A stretch of DNA of 64,000 nucleotides from NCBI RefSeq assembly GCF_003797775.2, contig NZ_CP060725.1, positions 4,272,001 to 4,336,000 of the forward strand, in the 5' to 3' direction. The stretch comes from Sphingopyxis sp. OPL5. GTDB taxonomy: Bacteria; Pseudomonadota; Alphaproteobacteria; Sphingomonadales; Sphingomonadaceae. Below, piece by piece: positions 53,718 to 62,251 of the stretch; within the stretch, counting starts at the first letter, position 1; every line of letters begins with the position of its first letter. The notes beneath the pieces are model-generated. The model was not told the origin of the DNA. It saw nothing but the letters and a program-made list of their open reading frames with translations, and ran no database searches. Made by a program: the position numbers and the translations under genes.

Positions 53718-55337
53718 TCAGGCTCGCATGAGACTTTGGGCCACGGCCTCGGCGACCTTGATGCCGTCGACCGCCGCCGAGAGGATGCCCCCTGCATAGC
53801 CCGCCCCCTCACCCGCCGGAAACAGCCCGGCGGTGTTCAGGCTCTGAAAATCGTCGCCGCGGGTGAAGCGCACCGGCGACGAGGTGCGCGTCTCGACCCC
53901 GGTCATCACGACGTCGGGGTGGTCGTATCCCGCGATCTGGCGCCCGAAGACCGGGATCGCCTCGCGCATCGCCTCGACCGCGAAATCGGGCAGGCACGCC
54001 GCGAGGTCGGTCGGCGTGACGCCGGGACGATAGGAGGGGATGACGCTGCCCAGCGATGTCGACGCGCGCCCCTTCAGGAAATCGCCGACGCGCTGCGCCG
54101 GCGCCCGATAGTTCGACCCGCCGGCAACAAAGGCGAGCGATTCCCAATGCCGCTGGAAGGCGATGCCCGCGAGCGGATCGCCGGGATAGTCGCGCGCCGG
54201 GTCAATCGCGACGACGAAGCCCGAATTGGCGTTGCGTTCGTTGCGCGAATATTGGCTCATGCCGTTGGTCGCGACGCGCCCCTCCTCCGACGTCGCGGCG
54301 ACCACGGTGCCGCCGGGGCACATGCAGAAGCTGTAGACGGTGCGGCCGTTCTTGCAGTGGTGCGAGATATGATATTCGGCGGCGCCCAATATCGGGTTGC
54401 CCGCATCGGCGCCGAAGCGCGACGTGTCGATCCACGATTGCGGATGCTCGATGCGGACGCCGATAGAAAAGGGCTTGGCCTCGACATACACGCCCGCAGC
54501 CAAGAGCATGGCAAAGGTATCGCGCGCGCTGTGCCCGACCGCCATCACAACGCGATCGGCCTCGATATAATCGCCACCCGCCAGATGTACGCCCTGCACC
54601 CGCCGCTCGCCCGCGCTATTGGTCGCGATATCGATCCCGTCGACCTTGTGCTGCCAGCGATATTCGCCGCCCAGCCCCTCGATCGTCTCGCGCAGGCTTT
54701 CGACCATCGTCACCAGCCGGAAGGTGCCGATATGCGGATGCGCCTCGGTCAAAATCTCGGGCGGCGCGCCCGCCTTGACGAATTCGGTCAGCACCTTGCG
54801 GTCGAGATGGCGCGGGTCCTTGATCCGGCTGTAGAGCTTGCCGTCGGAAAAGGTCCCCGCCCCGCCCTCGCCGAACTGGACATTCGATTCGGGGTGCAGC
54901 ACCGAACGCCGCCACAGGTCCCAGGTGTCCTTGGTCCGCTCACGCACCACCTTGCCGCGGTCGAGGATGATCGGCCGGAAACCCATCTGCGCAAGGATCA
55001 GCCCGACGAACAGCCCGCACGGCCCCGCCCCGACCACCACCGGGCGCTTGGTGCCCGCAGGCGGCGCGGTGGTGACGAATTTATAGGCGGTGTTCGGCGT
55101 CGGCTGGACATTGCGGTCCTTTCGGAAGCGCGCGAGCACCGTGCGCTCGTCCTTCACATTGACGTCGATCGAATAGATCAGCTTGATCGCTGCCTTGTCG
55201 CGCGCATCGTTCGCCCGCCGCGCGACGACATATTTCACCAGTTCGCGCGGCCCGATCCGCAGCCGCTTGCAGATCGCGGCGGGCAGGTCCTCCGGCGCAT
55301 GGTGCAGCGGCAGCGTCAATTCGGTCAGGCGAAGCAT
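53718..55337 (-). CDS. NAD(P)/FAD-dependent oxidoreductase of the HI0933/FAD-domain type
   Basis: A 539-residue flavoprotein. After an N-terminal domain of about 95 residues (DVNVKDERTVLARFRK), the FAD motif VVVGAGPCGLFVGL appears, then NVQFGEGGAGTFSDGKLYSR. SFCMCPGGTVVAATSEEGR and GLFPAGEGAGYAGGILSAAV are typical of the uncharacterised FAD-dependent dehydrogenases linked to this domain set. No substrate is known. It precedes the pseudouridine synthase on the same strand with a four-base gap, which is probably operon packing. Confidence 0.8.
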   Translation of the reverse strand: MLRLTELTLPLHHAPEDLPAAICKRLRIGPRELVKYVVARRANDARDKAAIKLIYSIDVNVKDERTVLARFRKDRNVQPTPNTAYKFVTTAPPAGTKRPVVVGAGPCGLFVGLILAQMGFRPIILDRGKVVRERTKDTWDLWRRSVLHPESNVQFGEGGAGTFSDGKLYSRIKDPRHLDRKVLTEFVKAGAPPEILTEAHPHIGTFRLVTMVESLRETIEGLGGEYRWQHKVDGIDIATNSAGERRVQGVHLAGGDYIEADRVVMAVGHSARDTFAMLLAAGVYVEAKPFSIGVRIEHPQSWIDTSRFGADAGNPILGAAEYHISHHCKNGRTVYSFCMCPGGTVVAATSEEGRVATNGMSQYSRNERNANSGFVVAIDPARDYPGDPLAGIAFQRHWESLAFVAGGSNYRAPAQRVGDFLKGRASTSLGSVIPSYRPGVTPTDLAACLPDFAVEAMREAIPVFGRQIAGYDHPDVVMTGVETRTSSPVRFTRGDDFQSLNTAGLFPAGEGAGYAGGILSAAVDGIKVAEAVAQSLMRA

Positions 55338-55528
55338 CGCCGCCCTCTAGCCCGCATCGGCGGGCGCGCCAATCGCCCTGTCCTAAAAGTCCAGCCCGAG
55401 CGCGACAAAGGCATGAAAGCCCACGGCGGCGGCGCCGTCGACAGTCGGCCATTTCCCGGCGGCTAGGCCCGACCGCCGATCGCGCCTATAAGCAGGCGCT
55501 CAAATTCCACGACATAAGTGGGAGTCAT

Positions 55529-56056
55529 ATGCCGCAGCCCGAACCGAACCCGCCTGCCCAACTGCTGACCGACCGGCGCGTCGCGCTCCCGGTCGCCACC
55601 CTCGCGCTTCAAGCGGTTGCCGCCATCTACTTCGTCGTCGACGGCATCGACGACCTGTTCACCGAGGTGCGCCAGGGCATCACCGCGGAGATCGTCATGG
55701 AATGCATCGTCGCCTTCGCCCTGCTCGGCGGAGTCGTGATGGGGTCGCGCTACATCCGCCGGATCACCGCCGAACTGCGTCGACAGGACCGGGCACTCGC
55801 CGATGCACGCGGCGCGCTCGCCGACCATATCGCGCTGCGCTTCGACGAATGGGGACTGACCCCGGGCGAAGGCGAAGTCGCGCTGTTCGCGCTCAAGGGC
55901 TGCGACGTCGCCGCGATCGCCCGGCTGCGCGGCGCGGCGACCGGCACGGTGCGCTCGCAGCTCAGCCAGATTTACGCCAAGGCCGGGGTCAGCAGCCAGG
56001 CCATGCTGGTGTCGCTGTTCATCGAGGATTTGCTCGACGCACCGCGCCCCGCATAA
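55529..56056 (+). CDS. Membrane-anchored LuxR-type helix-turn-helix protein
   Basis: A 175-residue protein. Two transmembrane segments, about residues 18-37 (VALPVATLALQAVAAIYFVV) and 54-73 (EIVMECIVAFALLGGVVMGS), are followed by a coiled stretch and a C-terminal LuxR-type HTH (LTPGEGEVALFALKGCDVAA then IARLRGAATGTVRSQLSQIY). LuxR DNA-binding domains at the membrane are uncommon in this short form. The ATG at 55529 has GGGAG upstream. The signal it senses is unknown; it is expected to regulate transcription at the inner membrane. Confidence 0.75.
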   Translation: MPQPEPNPPAQLLTDRRVALPVATLALQAVAAIYFVVDGIDDLFTEVRQGITAEIVMECIVAFALLGGVVMGSRYIRRITAELRRQDRALADARGALADHIALRFDEWGLTPGEGEVALFALKGCDVAAIARLRGAATGTVRSQLSQIYAKAGVSSQAMLVSLFIEDLLDAPRPA

Positions 56057-56164
56057 ACTTGGCCCGCGTGCCAATCGCCTCTTCCGTTTCACTTCGCAAT
56101 CATTCTATCGTCGCCCAAAGAAACGGGCGGAGGAGAGACGCGGCGTGATTACCGGAACTGTTGC

Positions 56165-57328
56165 ATGACCATGCTCGAAGGCATCCGCATCATCGACCTG
56201 ACGACGGTCATCTTCGGCCCCTATGCGACCCAGATGCTCGCCGACCTGGGCGCCGAGGTAATCAAGGTCGAGGCGCCGGGGCTGGGCGATATCTCGCGCT
56301 ACCTCGGCAACGGCATTCCCGACCCGACGATGGGGTCGGTCCACCTGACGGTCAATCGCGGCAAAAGGTCGATCGCGCTCGACCTCAAGAAGGCCGAGGA
56401 CGCCGCGGTGCTGCGCGACCTGATCGCGACCGCCGACGTGTTCTTCCACAATGTCCGCGGCAAGGCGATCGCGCGGCTCGGCTTCGATTATGACGGCTGC
56501 AAGGCGATCAAGCCCGACATCATCTATGTCCATGGCACCGGCTTCGGACAAGACGGTCCTTACGCGGATTTGCAGGCCTATGACGACGTCATTCAGGCCG
56601 CGACGGGCACCACCAGCCTGTTGCCGCGCGTCGACGGCGACCCGCGCCCGCGCTATCTGCCGTCGCTGATCGCGGATAAAGTGGCGGGCCAATATGGCGC
56701 GCAGGCAATCCTCGCGGCGCTGATCCACAAATTGCGCACCGGCGAGGGCCAGGCGGTCGAGGTTGCGATGTTCGAATGTTTCACCAGCTTCATGATGGTC
56801 GAGCATCTGCGTGACGACACGCTCGATCCGCCGATCGGCCCGGCGGGGTACCCGCGCCAGCTCGACCCGACGCGCCAGCCCTTCCCGACCAAGGACGGTT
56901 ATGTGGCGATCGTCCCCTACACCCCCGATTCGACCGCGCGCCTGCTCGCGCTGTTCGGCAGCGCGCCGTTGCTCGGCACCCCGGCGTTCGAGGCGGCGAA
57001 GGCGAAGGGAGAGCATATGCAGCTCGTCTACACCGAGATCGCGCACCAGACCCCGGCGAAAACGACCGACGAATGGCTCGCGCTGTTCGCCGAGAATGAT
57101 ATTCCCGCGATGGCGGTGCGCGACCTGCAGGACATTCGCGAGGACCCCCACCTCGCCGCGACGGGCTTTTTTCGCCACCGGACCCATCCCGATGTCGGCG
57201 GCTTTTACGAGATGCAGCCGCCGGTGAAATATGGCGCCGCGCCGCCGCGCGATATCGGCTTCGCTCCCCGGATCGACGGCGATGGCACCGCGATCCGGGC
57301 CGAGGTGGCGGCGCGGCAAAACCAATAA
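56165..57328 (+). CDS. Family III CoA-transferase (CaiB/BaiF type)
   Basis: A 387-residue CoA-transferase. MLEGIRIIDLTTVIFGPYAT and LGAEVIKVEAPGLGD at the N-terminus and NRGKRSIALDLKK are family signatures; GQDGPYADLQAYDDVIQA holds the catalytic Asp. It moves CoA between carboxylic acids, for example succinyl or acyl donors. The substrate cannot be read from sequence. No acyl-CoA pathway genes are adjacent. The start at 56165 lacks a close Shine-Dalgarno; an ATG at 56171 is also possible. Confidence 0.88.
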   Translation: MTMLEGIRIIDLTTVIFGPYATQMLADLGAEVIKVEAPGLGDISRYLGNGIPDPTMGSVHLTVNRGKRSIALDLKKAEDAAVLRDLIATADVFFHNVRGKAIARLGFDYDGCKAIKPDIIYVHGTGFGQDGPYADLQAYDDVIQAATGTTSLLPRVDGDPRPRYLPSLIADKVAGQYGAQAILAALIHKLRTGEGQAVEVAMFECFTSFMMVEHLRDDTLDPPIGPAGYPRQLDPTRQPFPTKDGYVAIVPYTPDSTARLLALFGSAPLLGTPAFEAAKAKGEHMQLVYTEIAHQTPAKTTDEWLALFAENDIPAMAVRDLQDIREDPHLAATGFFRHRTHPDVGGFYEMQPPVKYGAAPPRDIGFAPRIDGDGTAIRAEVAARQNQ

Positions 57329-57333
57329 GCATC

Positions 57334-57408
57334 GTCATTGCGAGCGAAGCGAAGCAATCCAGAGCCCCCGTAAACCCCTCTGGATTGCTTCGCTTCGCTC
57401 GCAATGAC
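57334..57408. repeat. Dispersed palindromic repeat, GTCATTGCGAG family, copy 3
   Basis: GTCATTGCGAGCGAAGCGAA with GCAATCCAGAG is followed by a 13-base loop and the exact reverse arm CTCTGGATTGC with TTCGCTTCGCTCGCAATGAC. This is the best preserved copy in the window. It lies between the CoA-transferase and the first MAPEG gene. Confidence 0.85.
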
Positions 57409-57472
57409 GAGGAAGTCTTGCATTGTGGCGGACCAGCCCTAGCATCGTCGCCAAACAAAAAAGGGGAAGCAG

Positions 57473-57904
57473 ATGACGCCGAATATTCTCGCGCCGGGCG
57501 CGGTGCTGATCCTGTGGACGCTGATCATGCTGGTGTGGGTCGCGGTATCGCGATTCCGCGCGCTGGCGAAGTCGGGGATCGACCTGAAGGCGGCCCCTCC
57601 CGGCGGCCGCGGCGGCGACCTCGAAGGCATATTGCCGCCGCTCGCCAACTGGAAATCGCATAATTACACGCACCTGCTCGAACAGCCGACGCTTTTCTAT
57701 GCGGTCATCCTGATCCTGCACGCGGTCGGCGGTTATCCCGCCTATGTTGTGTGGATCGCCTGGACCTATGTCGCGCTGCGCGTCATCCACAGTTTCTGGC
57801 AGGCGACGGTGAACCGCATTCCGGTGCGCTTTGCCATTTTTGCCGCGTCGACGTTGTGCCTGCTGGCGCTCGCCTTGCTGGCAGTGATCGCAACTTTGGG
57901 TTGA
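57473..57904 (+). CDS. MAPEG-family membrane protein, first of two
   Basis: A 143-residue integral membrane protein with four hydrophobic helices (ILAPGAVLILWTLIMLVWVA, YAVILILHAV, VVWIAWTYVALRVIHSFWQA, FAASTLCLLALALLAVIATL). NWKSHNYTHLLEQPTLFYAV is a signature of the MAPEG family (microsomal glutathione transferase-like). The bacterial function is not established. It is 15 bases before a paralogue. The intervening sequence has a good ribosome site. Confidence 0.82.
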   Translation: MTPNILAPGAVLILWTLIMLVWVAVSRFRALAKSGIDLKAAPPGGRGGDLEGILPPLANWKSHNYTHLLEQPTLFYAVILILHAVGGYPAYVVWIAWTYVALRVIHSFWQATVNRIPVRFAIFAASTLCLLALALLAVIATLG

Positions 57905-57919
57905 GGGGGAGAGAAGAAT

Positions 57920-58354
57920 ATGGAAACCAACGCGATATTGGGGCCGGTCGCGACGCTCGCACTATGGTCGATGGTGATGTGGGTGTGGATGTATGCGACG
58001 CGCATCCCCGCGATGAGCCGCGCCAAGATCGACGCCGCGAAGCTGGTCGGCGGCACCGGCAAGAGCCTCGACGAGGTGTTGCCGCCCGAAGTCCAGTGGA
58101 AGGCGCACAACTATAACCATCTGATGGAACAGCCGACGGTGTTCTACGCGGTCGCGCTGGCGCTCGCGATCGGCGGTCTGGGCGGCGGCCTCAACACCCA
58201 GATCGCCTGGGCCTATGTCGGTCTGCGCATCCTGCACAGCATCATCCAGGCGACGGTCAACCGCGTGATGTGGCGCTTCGGCATCTTCGCGCTGGCGAGC
58301 CTCGCGCTGCTCGCGCTGTGCGTGCATGCGTTCATGGGCTTCGTGCTGCATTGA
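57920..58354 (+). CDS. MAPEG-family membrane protein, second of two
   Basis: A 144-residue paralogue of the preceding gene: WKAHNYNHLMEQPTVFYAVA matches WKSHNYTHLLEQPTLFYAVI, and AWAYVGLRILHSIIQATVNR matches AWTYVALRVIHSFWQATVNR. Four hydrophobic helices are present. The two probably form a heteromer or arose by recent tandem duplication. GAGAAG precedes the ATG. A strong hairpin lies just after the stop. Confidence 0.82.
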   Translation: METNAILGPVATLALWSMVMWVWMYATRIPAMSRAKIDAAKLVGGTGKSLDEVLPPEVQWKAHNYNHLMEQPTVFYAVALALAIGGLGGGLNTQIAWAYVGLRILHSIIQATVNRVMWRFGIFALASLALLALCVHAFMGFVLH

Positions 58355-58362
58355 TCTGGGAC

Positions 58363-58388
58363 GTCGCCCCCGCGAAGGCGGGGGCGAC
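58363..58388. terminator. Bidirectional hairpin between MAPEG and RNA methyltransferase genes
   Basis: GTCGCCCCCGC at 58363-58373 pairs with GCGGGGGCGAC at 58378-58388 around a GAAG loop. The 11-bp stem is perfect. It fills the 36-base gap between convergent stops. No T run follows, so it may be a barrier or part of a repeat family. Confidence 0.6.
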
Positions 58389-58390
58389 GG

Positions 58391-59590
58391 CTATTTCGAA
58401 AACCGTCCCGCCAGTTCGACATGCGTCGACCAGCGGAACTGCCCGACCGGCTGTACCCAGTCGAGGCGATAGCCGCCCGCGACCAATATCTTCGCATCGC
58501 GCGCAAAGCTCGCGGGGTTGCAGCTGACATAGGCGATCGCCGGCACGTCCGATGCCGCCAGTTCCTTCGCCTGCTCCTCGGCGCCGGCGCGCGGCGGATC
58601 GAGGATCACCGCGCCGAAGCGGTTGAGTTCGGCCGGCACCAGTGGCCGCCGGAACAGGTCGCGATGCTCGCTCGCGACCAGCGCCCGCGCCCGGTTCGCC
58701 GCCCCCGTCAGCGCCGCGACCGCATCGCGCGCACCCTCGGCAGCATAGACTTTCCTGCCCGCCTGCACCGACAGCGCGAAGGTCCCGACCCCCGCGAACA
58801 GGTCGGCGACCGCCGGTGCATCGCCGATCGCCCTCGTCACGGCCTCGATCAGCGCCTCCTGCCCGACCGCCGTCGGCTGCAGAAACGCGAAGGGCGGAAC
58901 CTCGACCGCGATGCCGCCGAAGCGCACCGTCGGCGGATCGGGCTGCCACAGCGTCTCATACCCGTCGCCTTGGTCGATGACGAAGCGCGCGAGCCTGTTC
59001 GCCCCTGCGAAATCCTGCAACGCCATCGCCGCGTCGAGTCCTTCGGCCTTCACGCCTTCGAGCACCAGTTCGACGCCCTGGTCGAGCATCTGCATCTTGA
59101 CCTTCACCGGGCGCCGCGGCGGCGCGATCAGCACCAGCAATTCGCGCACCGGCGCGACGAGCGCGAACAGTTCGGGCAGCAGCAGCGGGCACATCCGCAT
59201 GTCGACGATCTGGTTGCTCTGCGCCGCGTTGAAACCCATCGCGACCTGCTTACCGGTGCGCAGCGCGGTCAGCGCCGCGCGACGACGGCTGTGCGCGGGC
59301 GACAGCAGCGCGGGCAGCACTACGTCCGCCGACACCTCCTGCCCCGCAAGCCCGCCGATCACCCGGTCGCGCACATAGTCGGCGAGCGCGGGTTCGGCGA
59401 CGTGCTGCATCTGGCACCCGCCGCATTTGCCGAAATGACGGCACGGCGGTTCGGCACGGTTGGGGCCGAGGACGATGATGCCGTCGTCGCGGACATGGTC
59501 GCCCGGTACCGCGCCCATCACATGGCGGCCATCGGCGGTCACGCCATCGCCGCGCGCGGCGATACGGGTAATCAGGGTGGTTTCGGTCAC
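58391..59590 (-). CDS. RumA/RlmD-like 23S rRNA (uracil-5-)-methyltransferase
   Basis: A 399-residue SAM-dependent RNA methyltransferase with an iron-sulfur cluster. Cys50, Cys56 and Cys59 in CRHFGKCGGCQ and Cys134 in MRMCPL are the expected ligands. VADLFAGVGTFAL is the SAM loop, VILDPPRAG motif IV, and YVSCNPASFARD supplies the catalytic Cys. The start is GTG 59590 (MTETTLITRI), one base after the TGA of the repair enzyme. RlmC/RlmD cannot be separated from sequence here. Confidence 0.87.
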   Translation of the reverse strand: MTETTLITRIAARGDGVTADGRHVMGAVPGDHVRDDGIIVLGPNRAEPPCRHFGKCGGCQMQHVAEPALADYVRDRVIGGLAGQEVSADVVLPALLSPAHSRRRAALTALRTGKQVAMGFNAAQSNQIVDMRMCPLLLPELFALVAPVRELLVLIAPPRRPVKVKMQMLDQGVELVLEGVKAEGLDAAMALQDFAGANRLARFVIDQGDGYETLWQPDPPTVRFGGIAVEVPPFAFLQPTAVGQEALIEAVTRAIGDAPAVADLFAGVGTFALSVQAGRKVYAAEGARDAVAALTGAANRARALVASEHRDLFRRPLVPAELNRFGAVILDPPRAGAEEQAKELAASDVPAIAYVSCNPASFARDAKILVAGGYRLDWVQPVGQFRWSTHVELAGRFSK

Positions 59591-59591
59591 G

Positions 59592-60965
59592 TCAGTCTTT
59601 CGCCAGGTCGTCGGCCGCCAGATCGTCGGCGACGAGGCCGGGGCCGATAGCCTGCGCGCGCGCAATATGCCAGCCCACTGCGGAAACCGCCGCATCAAAA
59701 GCATCGCCGCCTCGCGCCAGCATCGCCCCGCATGCCCCCGCGAGGACGTCGCCCGTCCCCGCCGTGGCGAGCCAGGGGCTGCCCGGCCAGGCCGCGACGA
59801 CGCGGCCGTCGGGCGCCGCGATCACGGTATCGGCGCCCTTGTAGATCAGCACCGCGCCCGCATCGGCGGCGGCGGCCTTGGCGCGATCGATCTTGCTGCC
59901 CGCCAGCCCCGGAAAAGCCCTGGTGAACTCGCCCTCATGCGGGGTCAGGATCGCGGGCACCGCGCCACGGGACGCGCGCAGGCGCGGCAGAGCGGCAGCG
60001 ATGGCAGCGGCATCGAGCACAAGCGGCTTGCCCCCATCGAGCGCCGCCGCAACATCGCGGTCCAGTCCTTCGCCCACCGGATAACCCTGCCCGACGATCA
60101 CCGCGCCGACCCGCGCATCGCCCAGCCGCTTGCCATAGCGCGCCGCCTCTTCGGCAATGATCGCATCGAAAGGCGCATCGTCGGCGCCGCTCAGCACGAC
60201 ATAACCCGCCCCGCTCCGCAGCGCCGCGGCGGCGGTCAGCCGCGCGGCACCGGACATTGGCCCCGACCGGACCAACACCATCCCGCGGTTGAACTTGTGC
60301 GCGGTGGCGCCGGGTGCGACGATCAAGGGCAGCGCCGCGCTCCGCATCGCTCGCTCGGCCGCGATCCCGATCGCCGCCAACAAAACCCGCCCGCAATGCG
60401 GCGCAGCCGGCAGCAGCACATGCGCGGGCTTGAGCGCCCCCAGGGCGAGCGTCACATCGGCGGACAGCGGCGGTGTCCAGTCGTGAACCCCATCGCCATC
60501 GACCCCGCTCGGCACATCAACCGCCAGCACGCGACGCCCGGCGAAGCTCCGCAAGATCGCCGCGAGGTCGCCGCCGATTGGCCGCGTCAATCCGACGCCG
60601 AACAGGGCATCGACGATCAGTGGCGCCGGGCCCGTATCGCCCGTCAGCGCCTCGACCGGCCCGCCCCACAGCGCCCGCGCCGCGCGCGCCAGATCGGTCG
60701 CCGGTTCGGCCAGCGCGGCAACCCGCACCACCGCACCACGCTCGGCAAGCAAACGCGCCGCCACATAGCCATCGCCGCCATTATTGCCCGGCCCGCACAG
60801 GATCAGCACCGGCCCGCCCGCCGCCATACGCCATGCCGTGTCGGCCACCGCCGCGCCGGCCCGGTCCATCAATTCGGACAGCGAGGTCCCGGCCTCCACG
60901 CACGCCGCCTCTGCCGCACGCATCGCGGCGGTGGTCAGGATCGGGGCGTCGCGGGGAATGACCAT
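59592..60965 (-). CDS. nnr: Bifunctional NAD(P)HX epimerase / ADP-dependent dehydratase
   Basis: A 457-residue enzyme that repairs hydrated NAD(P)H. The N-terminal YjeF epimerase domain has CGPGNNGGDGYVAARLL and VDVPSGVDGDG. The C-terminal carbohydrate-kinase-like dehydratase has TPHEGEFTRAFPG, VLIYKGADTVIA and the GTGDVLAGACGAML loop. The ATG at 60965 gives the full YjeF N-terminus; a longer frame upstream is not conserved. It is followed by the RNA methyltransferase. Divergent from a small unknown gene. Confidence 0.9.
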   Translation of the reverse strand: MVIPRDAPILTTAAMRAAEAACVEAGTSLSELMDRAGAAVADTAWRMAAGGPVLILCGPGNNGGDGYVAARLLAERGAVVRVAALAEPATDLARAARALWGGPVEALTGDTGPAPLIVDALFGVGLTRPIGGDLAAILRSFAGRRVLAVDVPSGVDGDGVHDWTPPLSADVTLALGALKPAHVLLPAAPHCGRVLLAAIGIAAERAMRSAALPLIVAPGATAHKFNRGMVLVRSGPMSGAARLTAAAALRSGAGYVVLSGADDAPFDAIIAEEAARYGKRLGDARVGAVIVGQGYPVGEGLDRDVAAALDGGKPLVLDAAAIAAALPRLRASRGAVPAILTPHEGEFTRAFPGLAGSKIDRAKAAAADAGAVLIYKGADTVIAAPDGRVVAAWPGSPWLATAGTGDVLAGACGAMLARGGDAFDAAVSAVGWHIARAQAIGPGLVADDLAADDLAKD

Positions 60966-61115
60966 TTCCTTGTCGTAGCGCGTTTGCCGTCGATGCAGAA
61001 CATTATACGCGTCCTGGTCGCCGATGCCCCGAACCGGCACGCCCGGTTGTTGACGTCCCGCAAAGCCGCGATAGGTTTGTATTCCAGGGTTTCGGGGACA
61101 GGGGAATATCGCCGC

Positions 61116-61568
61116 ATGACGTCCGCCTTTTCGATCGAACCGGGTTCCGGCAACCTTTGCGTGGGCGAAGCACGCTTCGCCCCCTATCAAACCCGTGCCG
61201 AGATCGAGCCGCAGATCACCCATCTCGTCGAAAGGTCGCGAGACCATGGCAATGGATATGCATGGCTATACCTGCACGGCCTGAGTTTTGGCGGCCACCC
61301 GGCGATCGTCTCGCTATGTTTCCAGGACGACCGTCTGGAACAAGCCGGCTGGGGCGTGACCCTGCCGGATGCGGCAGAAGAGGACGGCTGGCCAACGCGC
61401 GGCGCCATCGATGCCGAGATCGCCTTTGTTCGCAAGGCGCTGGCCGAAAATCTCGGCCTCGGTCCGAACTGGAAATCCCCCATGACCTTCAAGTGGGGGG
61501 AAATCTGGAGTGCGTTCGACGCAAAGGGAGGTTTCGCGAGCAACGGCCTCCGCTACCGGCCGGCCTGA
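61116..61568 (+). CDS. Protein of unknown function
   Basis: A 150-residue cytoplasmic protein (MTSAFSIEPGSGNLCVGEAR, then FAPYQTRAEIEPQITHLVER). No signal peptide or transmembrane helix is seen. Trp-rich stretches (GYAWLYLHGL, QAGWGVTL, KWGEIWSAFD) suggest a compact fold, but no family is known to me. Its end overlaps the convergent gene at 61553 by 16 bases. It faces away from nnr. Confidence 0.6.
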   Translation: MTSAFSIEPGSGNLCVGEARFAPYQTRAEIEPQITHLVERSRDHGNGYAWLYLHGLSFGGHPAIVSLCFQDDRLEQAGWGVTLPDAAEEDGWPTRGAIDAEIAFVRKALAENLGLGPNWKSPMTFKWGEIWSAFDAKGGFASNGLRYRPA

Positions 61569-61849
61569 CGCCTCGCCCATATGCCGACAAGCGCCGCGGT
61601 CGCAGTCAGCAACAGGGTCAACACGCCCGCCGCGAGCGGATAGAGGCCATCCATTTCGTCGAAAGCGCGGCGCCCGGCGGGCGTATATTGCCCCCACCAG
61701 GCAAAAATGCCGAGGGGGACGGCCGCGACGACGAAGAGCGGTACGAGCCATCGAATGACGCTCGCTTCAGGAAGTCCGCGCGTCCGACGCCAGGCCAGAG
61801 CGGCAAAAACCACGGAAAGAAACAGGCCGAGCAGCGACAGAATGTCCAT
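61553..61849 (-). CDS. Small membrane protein of unknown function
   Basis: A 98-residue protein with three hydrophobic segments (DILSLLGLFLSVVFAALAW, WLVPLFVVAAVPLGIFAWWG, PLAAGVLTLLLTATAALVGI). The family was not recognised. Starts at ATG 61849; a TTG at 61858 is possible. The 3' end overlaps the stop of the convergent gene. It follows a lipoprotein and ilvD on the same strand. Confidence 0.6.
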   Translation of the reverse strand: MDILSLLGLFLSVVFAALAWRRTRGLPEASVIRWLVPLFVVAAVPLGIFAWWGQYTPAGRRAFDEMDGLYPLAAGVLTLLLTATAALVGIWARRQAGR

Positions 61850-61861
61850 GCCCCGCAAGGC

Positions 61862-62251
61862 TTAGTCGACCCCGCCCGTATCCGCCGGCAAACGATACTT
61901 GTCCGCTCCGATCGCGACCTCGATCATGCCTTCGCCGATGATCGTCACCGTCGCTTGTTCGGACCCGTCGGCCGAAATCACCCCGCGCCCGTCGGTGGTG
62001 ATCTGCAAACGCCGATAACCGACGTCGCCGCGCCCGACCACCAATATGGTGCCCGCTTCGCCGTTCATTTCCTGCACCGTGCAGGTGCGGTCGAACAGCT
62101 TCGCGCCTTCGAGCGCGCATTCGATGCGCCCGTCATTCGCCGCATCACGCGATTGCTTCGCTTCGGTTTCGGCGAGCTTGGCATTGTCGGGGGCGCGGTC
62201 GCACGCCGCGAGCAACAACAGCGGCAGCGCCGCCAGTCCGATAGTCCTCAA
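61862..62251 (-). CDS. Predicted lipoprotein downstream of ilvD
   Basis: A 129-residue protein with a lipoprotein signal ending LLLLAAC (Cys17). The start is TTG 62251, sharing TTGA with the ilvD stop. The mature part has Cys pair [14 protein letters not shown] and beta-rich [18 protein letters not shown]. No family was recognised. It is probably co-transcribed with ilvD. Confidence 0.7.
   Translation of the reverse strand: MRTIGLAALPLLLLAACDRAPDNAKLAETEAKQSRDAANDGRIECALEGAKLFDRTCTVQEMNGEAGTILVVGRGDVGYRRLQITTDGRGVISADGSEQATVTIIGEGMIEVAIGADKYRLPADTGGVD

Noticed and set aside
61116..61568. Toxin/immunity gene pair formed with the convergent small gene at 61553
   Set aside because: The two are convergent, not co-oriented, and neither shows a toxin or antitoxin motif.
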